Of a DNA stretch of 7,988 nucleotides, positions 1 through 6,085 are shown in pieces. A program made the position numbers and the translations under genes. Where the stretch lies: assembly GCA_965369945.1 (NCBI GenBank), contig CBDUST010000215.1, forward strand, positions 1 to 7,988. The letters are read 5' to 3'. The notes beneath the pieces were generated by a model. That model made no database searches. It saw only the letters and a program-made list of their open reading frames with translations, and was not told where the DNA came from. The DNA comes from JADFNO01 sp965369945. GTDB taxonomy: Bacteria > Planctomycetota > Phycisphaerae > Phycisphaerales > SM1A02. The stretch's first letter is position 1; the number at the start of each line of letters is the position of its first letter.

Positions 1-72
1 ATCTGCGACTAAGCCGCCAGGCCAATGCCGGCGATTCGGTATGCCTTAGATTTGAGATGGACACCCAGGTAA

Positions 73-279
73 TTCTGCATACCTGCCCGCACCCACTTCT
101 ACAACATCGATGAGTGGGAGTTTTACGACCTCGCTGAGGACCCGCTCGAAGTGCGCAACGCCTTTGACGATCCAAATTACGCACCGATCATCGGCCGGCT
201 GATGCAGGAATTGCAGCGCCTGCGTAGAGAATACGACGTACCTCCGGATACCGAGCCGGTGGCAAGACCCAAGAGATAG
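73..279 (+). pseudogene. C-terminal remnant of a sulfatase gene
   Basis: The plus-strand frame ending at the TAG at 277-279 reads THFYNIDEWEFYDLAEDPLE and then continues with NAFDDPNYAPIIGRLMQELQ. This is the typical tail of a bacterial type I sulfatase: an aromatic-rich strand, then YDL..DP, then a helix ending in LRREYDVP. Going upstream, the same frame meets stops at 70-72 and 10-12. The other two plus frames show no sulfatase sequence before base 85, so this is not a simple one-base frameshift. Recognisable homology starts at about 91-97, which I take as the breakpoint. The catalytic N-terminal domain, with its formylglycine motif, is absent, so the fragment cannot be an active sulfatase. 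It ends 17 bp from the 3' end of the complete minus-strand sulfatase, tail-to-tail. I am sure of the family and less sure of the exact breakpoint. Confidence 0.8.
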
Positions 280-296
280 GCAAAGATCGGATCGAC

Positions 297-1793
297 CTAT
301 CGTTTCACGGGCTCTTTGGAAACCCGCCCCGGCTCCCGATTGCCGGTCGGTTCAACGCCCGTAAGGTTGTCACCCAAATCACGGCGCATGGTGTCGGCCA
401 GATTGGTCAGACGTTCAACGACGTCCGGATGCTCGGCTGCGACGTTGCGAGTCTCGCCGCTGTCCGCAAGGAGGTCGTACAGTTCAAGCCTTGTCTTGCG
501 GTTGTTGTCGTACTTTCCGGGGGTTCCTCCGGAGCCGAGCTGGCGACCTTCCATCGACCGGTACTTGTGCGGGAAGTGCAGCTTCCACCGACCGCTACGA
601 ACAGCTTCCAGATCGTTGCGGTGGTAGTAGAAGAAATACGCCTCCTGTGGCGACTTTGCGTCGGGCGTCCCCAATACCAGCGAGCTCGCATCACGGCCAT
701 CGATCTTCCTCGTGGGCAACTCGGCGCCAATCAACTTCGCAATCGTTGGCAACAAATCGATCGTCATCATCGGTTCATTACAAGTCGATCCCGCAGGTAT
801 CGTGCCCGGCCAACGCATGATGCAGGGCGTGCGCACCCCGCCTTCGAACGTCGTCCCCTTGCCTTCGCGCAGCGGGCCGGTCGATCCGCCATGATCGCCG
901 TAGCTCAGCCACGGGCCGTTATCAGATGTGAATATCACAAGCGTTTTGTCGTCAAGACCATTGCGCTTGATCGCATTGAGCACCCGCCCCACCGACCAAT
1001 CGATCTCGCTGATGACATCACCATACAGCCCGGCTTCGGACTTGCCGGCAAACTTCTGCGAGACATGCAGCGGCACGTGCGGCATCGGATGAGGCATATA
1101 CAGAAAGAACGGCTGATCTTTGTGCGTATCGATGAATTGAACGGCGCGCTGTGTGAACTGCGTCGTGAATTGACTTTGATCCTCATGCGTGACCTGCGGA
1201 TCAACGATTTGCTCGTTCTCGAAAATCACCAGATCGGGATAACCACGCTTGCGCTTGGCAGCTGCTTCGGGCAGCGCAACGAGGTCAGGGTGCAGCGGCC
1301 ACATATCGTTGGAGTACGGGATGCCGTAGAACTGATCGAATCCGTGGCGCGTAGGCAGGAACTGTGAGCGATGGCCTAGATGCCACTTCCCAAAAATCGC
1401 AGTCGCGTATCCCTTGGATTTACAGAGTTCTGCAAGTGTTATTTCATCGGCGTTGAGGCCATGGTTGGCATTAGGCCCCAGCGCTCCCGTGATACCCAGT
1501 CGGTTGGGGTAACACCCTGTTAGGAGCGCGGTTCGTGAGGCTGAACACACTGGCTGCGCGACGTAGAAATCGGTGAATCGCATCCCCTCGGCCGCCATCT
1601 GATCGAGATTCGGCGTGGTGAAACCCTTCGCGCCATACACACCCACATCCGCATAGCCTTGATCGTCGGTGAAGATGATGACGATGTTCGGCGGCCTAGA
1701 AGCGTCGTCTTGCGCGCCTACCGTCGAAGGCGCCCCAAGCAGCATGACGAGTAATACCAAGTTGATCGATCGCATGAACGGAGAGTCTAACAC
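297..1793 (-). CDS. Exported type I (formylglycine) sulfatase
   Basis: A 498-residue sulfatase of the alkaline-phosphatase superfamily, predicted to hydrolyse sulfate esters outside the cytoplasm. A signal peptide spans about residues 1-27, with hydrophobic core NLVLLVMLLG and likely cleavage after VGA. Active-site elements follow in order: metal ligands in FTDDQG (D43, D44); CSASR at 83-87, where C83 would be oxidised to formylglycine; GKWHLGH with K136 and H138; PMPHVPLH with H239; SDNGP with D291 and N292; and K312 in the REGKGTTFEGGVRTP segment. The C-terminal subdomain ends with LELYDLLADSGE and a final helix. The overall pattern resembles arylsulfatase A or GalNAc-6-sulfatase-like enzymes, but the substrate cannot be read from sequence. 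I chose the GTG start because AGGAGG lies 8 bases upstream, inside the end of the preceding gene. The next in-frame ATG (1775-1773) has no Shine-Dalgarno sequence. It is the last gene of the operon, 2 bp after the glycerophosphodiesterase gene. Activity needs a formylglycine-generating enzyme elsewhere in the genome. Confidence 0.95.
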   Translation of the reverse strand: MLDSPFMRSINLVLLVMLLGAPSTVGAQDDASRPPNIVIIFTDDQGYADVGVYGAKGFTTPNLDQMAAEGMRFTDFYVAQPVCSASRTALLTGCYPNRLGITGALGPNANHGLNADEITLAELCKSKGYATAIFGKWHLGHRSQFLPTRHGFDQFYGIPYSNDMWPLHPDLVALPEAAAKRKRGYPDLVIFENEQIVDPQVTHEDQSQFTTQFTQRAVQFIDTHKDQPFFLYMPHPMPHVPLHVSQKFAGKSEAGLYGDVISEIDWSVGRVLNAIKRNGLDDKTLVIFTSDNGPWLSYGDHGGSTGPLREGKGTTFEGGVRTPCIMRWPGTIPAGSTCNEPMMTIDLLPTIAKLIGAELPTRKIDGRDASSLVLGTPDAKSPQEAYFFYYHRNDLEAVRSGRWKLHFPHKYRSMEGRQLGSGGTPGKYDNNRKTRLELYDLLADSGETRNVAAEHPDVVERLTNLADTMRRDLGDNLTGVEPTGNREPGRVSKEPVKR

Positions 1794-1795
1794 AT

Positions 1796-2653
1796 CTATC
1801 GCCTCCTTCGTTGAAGCTGCGAACGCAGCCAGCCGGGTCGGTCGGTCGTGATGCTATCCACACCCAGCTTCATCAACCGCTTCGCCTTCACGGGGTCATT
1901 GACTGTCCAAACGTGAAGTTCGAGCCCGGCCCAGCGTATCTTGGCGATGAACTTCGCGTCGATCACGTTCAGGTTCGCGTTGAGATCGACGCCATCGGCT
2001 CCGATTCGTCTGGCCGTTTCAATGATCTGGTCAACAGTCGGTTCCCACCGGCCGAGGCCACGCTCCTTGAAATCGCTAAGCCAATACGCACGAACTTCGG
2101 GAATCCGTCGCTTGATCTGCGCAATCAGGTCAGCATCAAAACAAATAATGATCATCTGTTCCTGTACGAGTGGGCTGTCGCGCAGGAAATCGACCAAAGG
2201 TTCCACGATCCGCGTATCGCTCTTGATTTCGATGAGTATTTTGCCGCGGGGCGGAACAGTGTCAAACACTTGGATCAGTGTCGGGATCTTTTCGCCAGCC
2301 CATTTTCGATCTTTCCATGACCCGACATCGAGCGATGTCAACTCCTGAAGTGTTTGATCCTGAACCAGGCGATCCACATTCGCGGTGCGCTTGGTCGTGT
2401 CATCGTGATGCGCGACGATCACGCCGTCACTGGTGAGATAGAAATCTCCTTCGATCAAATCCGCATCAAGTTCCCATGCGAGTCGAAAGGCAGCAAGCGT
2501 ATTTTCGGGCGCGAGATGTGATGCGCCGCGATGAGCCACGATAAGCGGCAGCGGACCGTGCCGCACCGCCGTGCACGAACTGAGAAACACGACCGCGGCG
2601 AGCAGGACTAGCGTCCAGGCGCTCTTCGATCGTTGACTTCTTCCTCTGGTCAT
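1796..2653 (-). CDS. Glycerophosphodiester phosphodiesterase, lipoprotein
   Basis: A 285-residue GDPD-family enzyme that hydrolyses glycerophosphodiesters to sn-glycerol 3-phosphate and an alcohol. With the ATG at 2653-2651, the N-terminus is basic, then a hydrophobic stretch WTLVLLAAVVFLSSC ends in a lipobox (LSSC, C27), so the protein should be a lipid-anchored, extracytoplasmic enzyme. The TIM-barrel catalytic signature is complete: AHRGASHLAPENT (H41, R42, E50, N51), the E-x-D metal ligands in IEGDF (E68, D70), AHHDDT (H83, D84), LIEIK (E142, K144), HVWTVND near residue 250 and TDRPGWL near 270. The length is normal for the family. An in-frame GTG at 2662 would add three residues, but GGAG (2667-2664) is only one base from it and ten bases from the ATG, so I prefer the ATG. 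The gene lies just downstream of the symporter gene and two bases before the sulfatase gene. I infer it supplies glycerophosphate or a head-group alcohol. The exact substrate is unknown. Confidence 0.95.
   Translation of the reverse strand: MTRGRSQRSKSAWTLVLLAAVVFLSSCTAVRHGPLPLIVAHRGASHLAPENTLAAFRLAWELDADLIEGDFYLTSDGVIVAHHDDTTKRTANVDRLVQDQTLQELTSLDVGSWKDRKWAGEKIPTLIQVFDTVPPRGKILIEIKSDTRIVEPLVDFLRDSPLVQEQMIIICFDADLIAQIKRRIPEVRAYWLSDFKERGLGRWEPTVDQIIETARRIGADGVDLNANLNVIDAKFIAKIRWAGLELHVWTVNDPVKAKRLMKLGVDSITTDRPGWLRSQLQRRRR
1802..1807 (-). promoter_or_regulatory. Shine-Dalgarno site of the sulfatase gene
   Basis: The minus strand reads AGGAGG, then eight bases, then GTG at 1793-1791. The site lies within the last codons of the phosphodiesterase gene (its terminal run of arginine codons), so ribosomes finishing that gene pass directly over it. 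This decides for the GTG start and suggests translational coupling. An ATG at 1795-1793 is out of frame and closes at once (ATG TGT TAG). Confidence 0.6.
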
Positions 2654-2674
2654 TTCAAACACGCTCCGGAGATT

Positions 2675-4810
2675 CTAATACAATCGCTCAACCATGATCG
2701 GTTTGGACCGACGACTTGAACGCACTACTGCTGCAAATGTTTGCGGCCCCATTTGGATCGCCTCCCCTTCCAACGTCGCATCGATCGATCCGATGACCGC
2801 GTGCACGGATCGCAGCCCGCCGAGCCACCATCGCGCATCACTTACGTAGACAAGATCATTCGCCCGAGCTTTGAGTTGCTCGGCAAGTTTCTCGGAGATC
2901 GCCACCACCGCGAGCCGTGCGTCGCCGCGACTCGGCGGCTCAATCTCGGCCTTGTGTGGAATCGCTAAGCCGCGAGCGGCGGCAGTTTCTGTCTCGTTGG
3001 TGGTTCCAGAGCTTCCTTTGTAATGTCTGATCGCATCAGCAATCGTGCCCCAAACGAGTCCGCGCTGCTTGGAAAAGGGCTCCGGCTTGGTGAACAACGT
3101 CACGACAACGCCGATCCCGCCGCTGACCAACAACCCGAACAAGGCGCGCATGAACTTGTATTGCTTAGCTCCGGCAAGGAGGCCGCCACCGGTTTCTCTG
3201 AAGTCCGGATCCATCGGCACGCCGTGCGCGATGGGCTTGATTACCTCGGGAACAAAGACAGAGAAGGTGATTGCGGCCAATCCTCCAATGATCGTCCACA
3301 GCGCTGCCGTCGCGGTGAATCGTCGCCAGAATACGGAAAAGAGAAGCGCCACGACCAACGGCGGCGTGACCGCAGCGGTCATCGCACCATGCGCTGCATA
3401 AATCGTATCGAACTGCGCGAAGATCGGCACCAAGCCAATCCCCACCAACGTCGCGCCGATCGCGCACAATCGCGCTGTGCGCAGTAATTGGCGATCCGTG
3501 GCTTGGGGTTTGATGTACGGCTTATAGAGATCGTTCACCGTCACCGCTGAGACCGCTGTGATAAGCGTATCGACGGTCGACATCAACGCAGCTGTGAGCG
3601 CTGCGAGGATTAGGCCGAACACGCCCGGCCTCGAAAGCAATTCAGCGGTGATATAGAACGCCTCGCTCGGTTCCATTTCGCCAAGCGCACCGCTGTGAAC
3701 CAGCGCCTTGCCGACCCATCCGCCGCATGCGACGACAATCGCAGCGATGGGCATAAGGATCAGTGGTAAAGCGATCGCCGCGCGACGTGCTTCCTTTGCG
3801 GATTTCGCCGCCATGAAGCGCATGAGGATGCCTTGATTCAAGAAGTAGAAGAATGCAGAGTTGGCGACCGCGTCTTGCCAGAATATCCCCACCGACGGGA
3901 AACTCGTATTGGTATTGAAGTTATTGAACGCAAGTCGGTGTGTGCGCGGCAGGTGCTCCCAAAACTGGTCGAAACCACCCAGGTAATGAATGCCCAGCAC
4001 GAGAATCAGCAACCCTGCTGCAAGGAGCATCACGCCTTGAAAGAGATCGGTCATGATCACCGACGTCTGGCCGCCAAACGTCACATACACCGCTGAGATG
4101 GAGGCGACGACGACCGCCGCAATGAGTACATCCCATCCCAAGAGGTAGTGCAGCACTGTGCCCATCGTGTACAGATTCACCCCGATATAACTGACGAGGT
4201 AGATCAGCACCGACAGCGTGGCCCAAAGTCTCACTTTGCTGTTGAACCGCCGGCCGAAGTACTCCGGCACTGATGTGATCCGCGAAAAATAGAGTATCGG
4301 AAGCCATCCAAACAATAGCAGCGGCATCAACGCCCAGTCATTGAGATAACTTTGCGTTGATGCGAGCCCATAGCTGTAGGCCGCCTGCGAATACTTCACG
4401 AAGCTGTACGATCCGACTAGCGTGGCGACGAGACTGAACGCAATCAACCACCAACTGAAGCGCTGCCCGCCGAAGAAGAAATCTTTGGTCGTCTTGTTGT
4501 TGCGACCGAAGTAGATGCCGATCGCGAGAATCGTCGCCATATAAAGGACCATCACGGCGTAGTCGATCGGCTTGCCGACAATGCTGGGCGGCTGGTCACC
4601 ACTGGGCGAGGCGACGGGCTCGGCGGTCGTCATCGGCGCGTATTGCAGGTAACCCTGAATCACCATGAAGAAGATCATTCCGCCGAGCATGAGAACAAGG
4701 TTCCGCATGCCGCGCGCGGTGAATCCGATGAACCCCTGGCGTGCGGCGTAAATGAGCCCCACGATGAAGATCAGCCCGCCGATGGTGTATTGGTAGATGT
4801 ACGGATCCAT
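2675..4810 (-). CDS. Sodium:solute symporter with extended N- and C-termini
   Basis: A 711-residue inner-membrane transporter of the sodium:solute symporter (SSS, SGLT/PutP) family, which imports small organic solutes using the sodium gradient. The family core runs from about residue 82 to 575 and shows some 13 hydrophobic segments. Marker segments include GSYSFVKYSQAAYSYG near 133-148, the SVPEYFGRRF loop at 180-189, VTFGGQTSVIMTDLFQG at 243-259 and ALMSTVDTLITAVSAVTVND at 408-427. S411 and T412 of the last align by pattern with the Na2-site Ser/Thr pair of PutP; NDLYKPYIKP follows. Before the core are two extra hydrophobic segments (about 9-23 and 37-53) and a polar Pro-rich linker. After the core is a soluble tail of about 130 residues (580-711) containing NDLVYVSDARWWLGGLRSVH. 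Neither extension is in classical PutP. The start is the ATG at 4810 with a weak AGG-type site 8-10 bases upstream. The gene follows the 217-residue membrane protein by 18 bp. The substrate cannot be assigned. Confidence 0.95.
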   Translation of the reverse strand: MDPYIYQYTIGGLIFIVGLIYAARQGFIGFTARGMRNLVLMLGGMIFFMVIQGYLQYAPMTTAEPVASPSGDQPPSIVGKPIDYAVMVLYMATILAIGIYFGRNNKTTKDFFFGGQRFSWWLIAFSLVATLVGSYSFVKYSQAAYSYGLASTQSYLNDWALMPLLLFGWLPILYFSRITSVPEYFGRRFNSKVRLWATLSVLIYLVSYIGVNLYTMGTVLHYLLGWDVLIAAVVVASISAVYVTFGGQTSVIMTDLFQGVMLLAAGLLILVLGIHYLGGFDQFWEHLPRTHRLAFNNFNTNTSFPSVGIFWQDAVANSAFFYFLNQGILMRFMAAKSAKEARRAAIALPLILMPIAAIVVACGGWVGKALVHSGALGEMEPSEAFYITAELLSRPGVFGLILAALTAALMSTVDTLITAVSAVTVNDLYKPYIKPQATDRQLLRTARLCAIGATLVGIGLVPIFAQFDTIYAAHGAMTAAVTPPLVVALLFSVFWRRFTATAALWTIIGGLAAITFSVFVPEVIKPIAHGVPMDPDFRETGGGLLAGAKQYKFMRALFGLLVSGGIGVVVTLFTKPEPFSKQRGLVWGTIADAIRHYKGSSGTTNETETAAARGLAIPHKAEIEPPSRGDARLAVVAISEKLAEQLKARANDLVYVSDARWWLGGLRSVHAVIGSIDATLEGEAIQMGPQTFAAVVRSSRRSKPIMVERLY

Positions 4811-4828
4811 CGCGATTACCTGATCTAG

Positions 4829-5482
4829 CTACCCCAGACGGTTGCGCACTTCGAACGCTTGCTCAAGAAACTGCGGGATTTCCTCAGCCGAACGCCGTTT
4901 GCCGGATCGATACACGACCATCCACTGGCCATCAGCCTCGACGCTGACTTTGCCATACGCCTCAAAGAAGCCGAGCAGATCATCAGTGAACAAGGCTCGA
5001 ATCGCTTCCTCATTGTCGCCGCGCAGCTGAAAACGTTTTGAGAACTCTGAGTGGTCGGCGAAGTCGATGTCCGTGAACCCGACCAACGTTCCGAGCTTTT
5101 GGAGAAACCCTTCGGGCTGAAGCATGAACTTCGGCAAGTTGCGATCGGGTATGTTGAACGCTGCAACGCTTTGGGTGTGGGTTGTCGTACTCTTGCCGGT
5201 GCTTGTCGTGAAGCTGTAATCAAAGATGAACACTTTGAGATCATGAATATCGCCGTGCATCAGATTACGAACCCGACGCGAGCCGCCGTGATCGAAGTGT
5301 TTGAAACGACTGGTGAAGTCGTGAACCAGATCGTCACCCTTCTTGATGAAGTCCATCCCCAGTTCCTCAGCCACCCGCTGCAATGCTTCGTTGCGCTTCC
5401 TTTCCTTGATCCAACAAGCGATCACAACAGCAATAGCGATTGCGATCAATGCGGCGATGAATATGATGTTGCGCGTGGACAT
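4829..5482 (-). CDS. Membrane-anchored protein of unknown function
   Basis: A 217-residue protein with one N-terminal transmembrane helix (about residues 6-24, IIFIAALIAIAIAVVIACW), then a positive patch KERKR and a soluble domain. Positive charges follow the helix, so the soluble part is probably cytoplasmic, although a signal-anchor in the other orientation is not excluded. The domain contains ALQRVAEELGMDF, GGSRRVRNLMHGDI, a strand-rich segment KVFIFDYSFTTSTGKST followed by THTQSVAAF, then PKFMLQPEGF and a C-terminal helix. I recall similar short bacterial proteins with a FDY-TT-GK-HTQ-type block that are annotated as hypothetical, but I cannot name a function and see no catalytic motif. 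I chose the ATG at 5482-5480 because it directly precedes the helix. The frame continues upstream to 5800, but that part is low-complexity Arg/Ser-rich sequence overlapping inverted repeats and is unlikely to be translated. It is the first gene of the operon, 18 bp before the symporter. A role in symporter assembly or regulation would be pure inference. Confidence 0.85.
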   Translation of the reverse strand: MSTRNIIFIAALIAIAIAVVIACWIKERKRNEALQRVAEELGMDFIKKGDDLVHDFTSRFKHFDHGGSRRVRNLMHGDIHDLKVFIFDYSFTTSTGKSTTTHTQSVAAFNIPDRNLPKFMLQPEGFLQKLGTLVGFTDIDFADHSEFSKRFQLRGDNEEAIRALFTDDLLGFFEAYGKVSVEADGQWMVVYRSGKRRSAEEIPQFLEQAFEVRNRLG

Positions 5483-5490
5483 GGTTGTGG

Positions 5491-5496
5491 ATTGTA
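5491..5496 (-). promoter_or_regulatory. Possible -10 element of the four-gene operon
   Basis: The minus strand reads TACAAT eight bases before the ATG of the 217-residue protein. It matches the sigma-70 -10 consensus at five of six positions. No Shine-Dalgarno sequence lies between it and the ATG, so transcription would begin at or beside the start codon, giving a leaderless mRNA. No good -35 hexamer is found at 16-18 bp spacing (AAAGTC at 17 bp). The call rests on the hexamer and position alone. Confidence 0.3.
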
Positions 5497-5527
5497 CTGG
5501 ATGGCGAGTGGTTGACTTTCCCAAGAC

Positions 5528-5549
5528 GCGTTCGGCAGGATTCGAACGC
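5528..5549. repeat. 7-bp perfect inverted repeat with tRNA T-arm-like piece
   Basis: GCGTTCG, an 8-base spacer and CGAACGC form a perfect 7-bp stem. On the minus strand the same bases contain TTCGAATCCTGCC, which resembles the T-loop and 3' T-stem strand of a tRNA. The 5' T-stem strand (GGGCG) does not pair with CCTGC, and no acceptor-stem partner is found upstream, so no functional tRNA is present. Confidence 0.6.
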
Positions 5550-5667
5550 CCAACCCCCGATCTCGGAAACCGACCCGAGTCTGGACGTCGCGGTAGCTTA
5601 GATGAGCCGGGATCGATTCCAAATGTGTGGTCGAGTTCAGATGATCTTCCATCGCACGTTGGCCCAA

Positions 5668-5697
5668 GTGCCGGCCGAGCGTCTGATCGGCCGGTGC
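5668..5697. repeat. Strong GC-rich inverted repeat, hairpin
   Basis: CCGGCCGA (5671-5678), the 8-base spacer GCGTCTGA and TCGGCCGG (5687-5694) form a perfect 8-bp stem. In RNA it extends to 11 pairs through two G-U pairs and one G-C pair (5668-5670 with 5695-5697). It is the most stable hairpin I see in the window by eye. No T-run follows on either strand, so it is not a typical intrinsic terminator. It could be an operator-like palindrome or part of a structured leader. Confidence 0.65.
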
Positions 5698-5803
5698 CGT
5701 CGCTATCGGCAGTGTCCGCCGTCGTCTGTCTCCTAAACTCCTCCCAGATTCGCGCCGACGAAAGCCATACGGAAATCGTTGCTGGATCGCCGTAAAGCAC
5801 GTT

Positions 5804-5819
5804 ACAATGCTGCCATTGT
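5804..5819. repeat. Short perfect inverted repeat
   Basis: ACAATG, a 4-base spacer CTGC and CATTGT form a 6-bp perfect inverted repeat just left of the ASPIC remnant. It may be a small operator or chance; nothing else supports a function. Confidence 0.35.
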
Positions 5820-5845
5820 CGTCAAACGAATCCTCCATCAATCCC

Positions 5846-6052
5846 GGTCGAGCCGTGTCGGTAAGCGTCAGTAGCTTCGGTGGCTCACCGATGCGTCAGG
5901 AGATTGGACTGGGCAAAGCAAAAGAGATCGAGCGGATCGAGATAGCCTGGCCGAGAACTGCTGAAGTTCAAATCATTACTTCCGTTCAACTTGACTCGCT
6001 GATTGAGGTAGTCGAAGGCGGGGATTACCGCGAGCTCGATTTGAATCCGTGA
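5846..6052 (+). pseudogene. C-terminal remnant of an ASPIC/UnbV-domain gene
   Basis: The plus-strand frame ending at TGA 6050-6052 encodes RAVSVSVSSFGGSPMRQEIG followed by LGKAKEIERIEIAWP and, near its end, LDSLIEVVEGGDYRELDLNP. SFGG-P-RQ-IGLG, then I-RIEI-WP, then a final VVEG is the characteristic ending of the ASPIC/UnbV domain that closes CRTAC1-like FG-GAP proteins. The propeller repeats that should precede it are missing. Upstream of about 5846 the frame stays open, but the sequence no longer looks like the family. An ATG at 5807 is available but has no ribosome-binding site, so expression as a roughly 81-residue peptide is unlikely. The fragment is tail-to-tail with the large minus-strand ASPIC gene, 27 bp away, but is clearly different in sequence from that gene's own ASPIC domain, so it is not a recent duplicate of it. 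Confidence 0.8.
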
Positions 6053-6067
6053 GGGTGAAGTGCGCCC

Positions 6068-6085
6068 CGTTGATTACGATCAACG
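6068..6085. repeat. Inverted repeat between convergent gene ends
   Basis: CGTTGAT, the 4-base loop TACG (plus strand) and ATCAACG form a perfect 7-bp stem. On the minus strand it includes the final codon and TGA stop of the thioredoxin-fused ASPIC gene. On the plus strand the loop TACG falls in the UNCG class, although its closing pair is T-A rather than C-G. No T-run follows on either side, so I call it a possible weak bidirectional 3'-end hairpin, not a proven terminator. Confidence 0.4.

Larger units (their letters stand above)
5483..5845. other. Intergenic region with several inverted repeats
   Basis: About 360 bp without a gene I can support. Frames are open on both strands here, but their products are Arg/Ser/Pro-rich, have no recognisable domain and lack ribosome sites. 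The stretch separates the operon from the plus-strand ASPIC remnant. It should hold the operon promoter and the breakpoint that removed the 5' part of the remnant. It contains the inverted repeats listed separately at 5528-5549, 5668-5697 and 5804-5819, plus a weaker one at 5562-5579 (CTCGG, 8-base loop, CCGAG). None is followed by a T-run, so none is a standard intrinsic terminator. Confidence 0.6.

Noticed and set aside
9..98. A small minus-strand open stretch between stops, including ATG at 80-78 (MQNYLGVHLKSKAYRIAGIG...)
   Set aside because: Only 23 codons from the ATG, no ribosome site, no recognised family, and it overlaps the sulfatase remnant. It could be the tail of a lost gene but cannot be supported.
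429..1367. A 312-codon plus-strand open frame opposite the sulfatase gene
   Set aside because: Arg/His-rich product without domains, exactly antisense to a gene with a complete set of sulfatase catalytic motifs; a codon-bias shadow.
5528..5600. A tRNA gene on the minus strand suggested by TTCGAATCCTGCC and a nearby CTCGG/CCGAG hairpin
   Set aside because: The T-stem does not pair, the hairpin that could be the anticodon arm has an 8-base loop, and there is no acceptor stem or CCA.
5483..5800. N-terminal extension of the 217-residue protein to 323 residues
   Set aside because: The extra 106 residues are Arg/Ser/Pro-rich, cross the inverted repeats and would bury the N-terminal membrane helix; the ATG at 5482 is far more plausible.
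6068..6085. Intrinsic terminator between the convergent ends
   Set aside because: A good 7-bp stem but no T-run on either strand; kept only as an inverted repeat.
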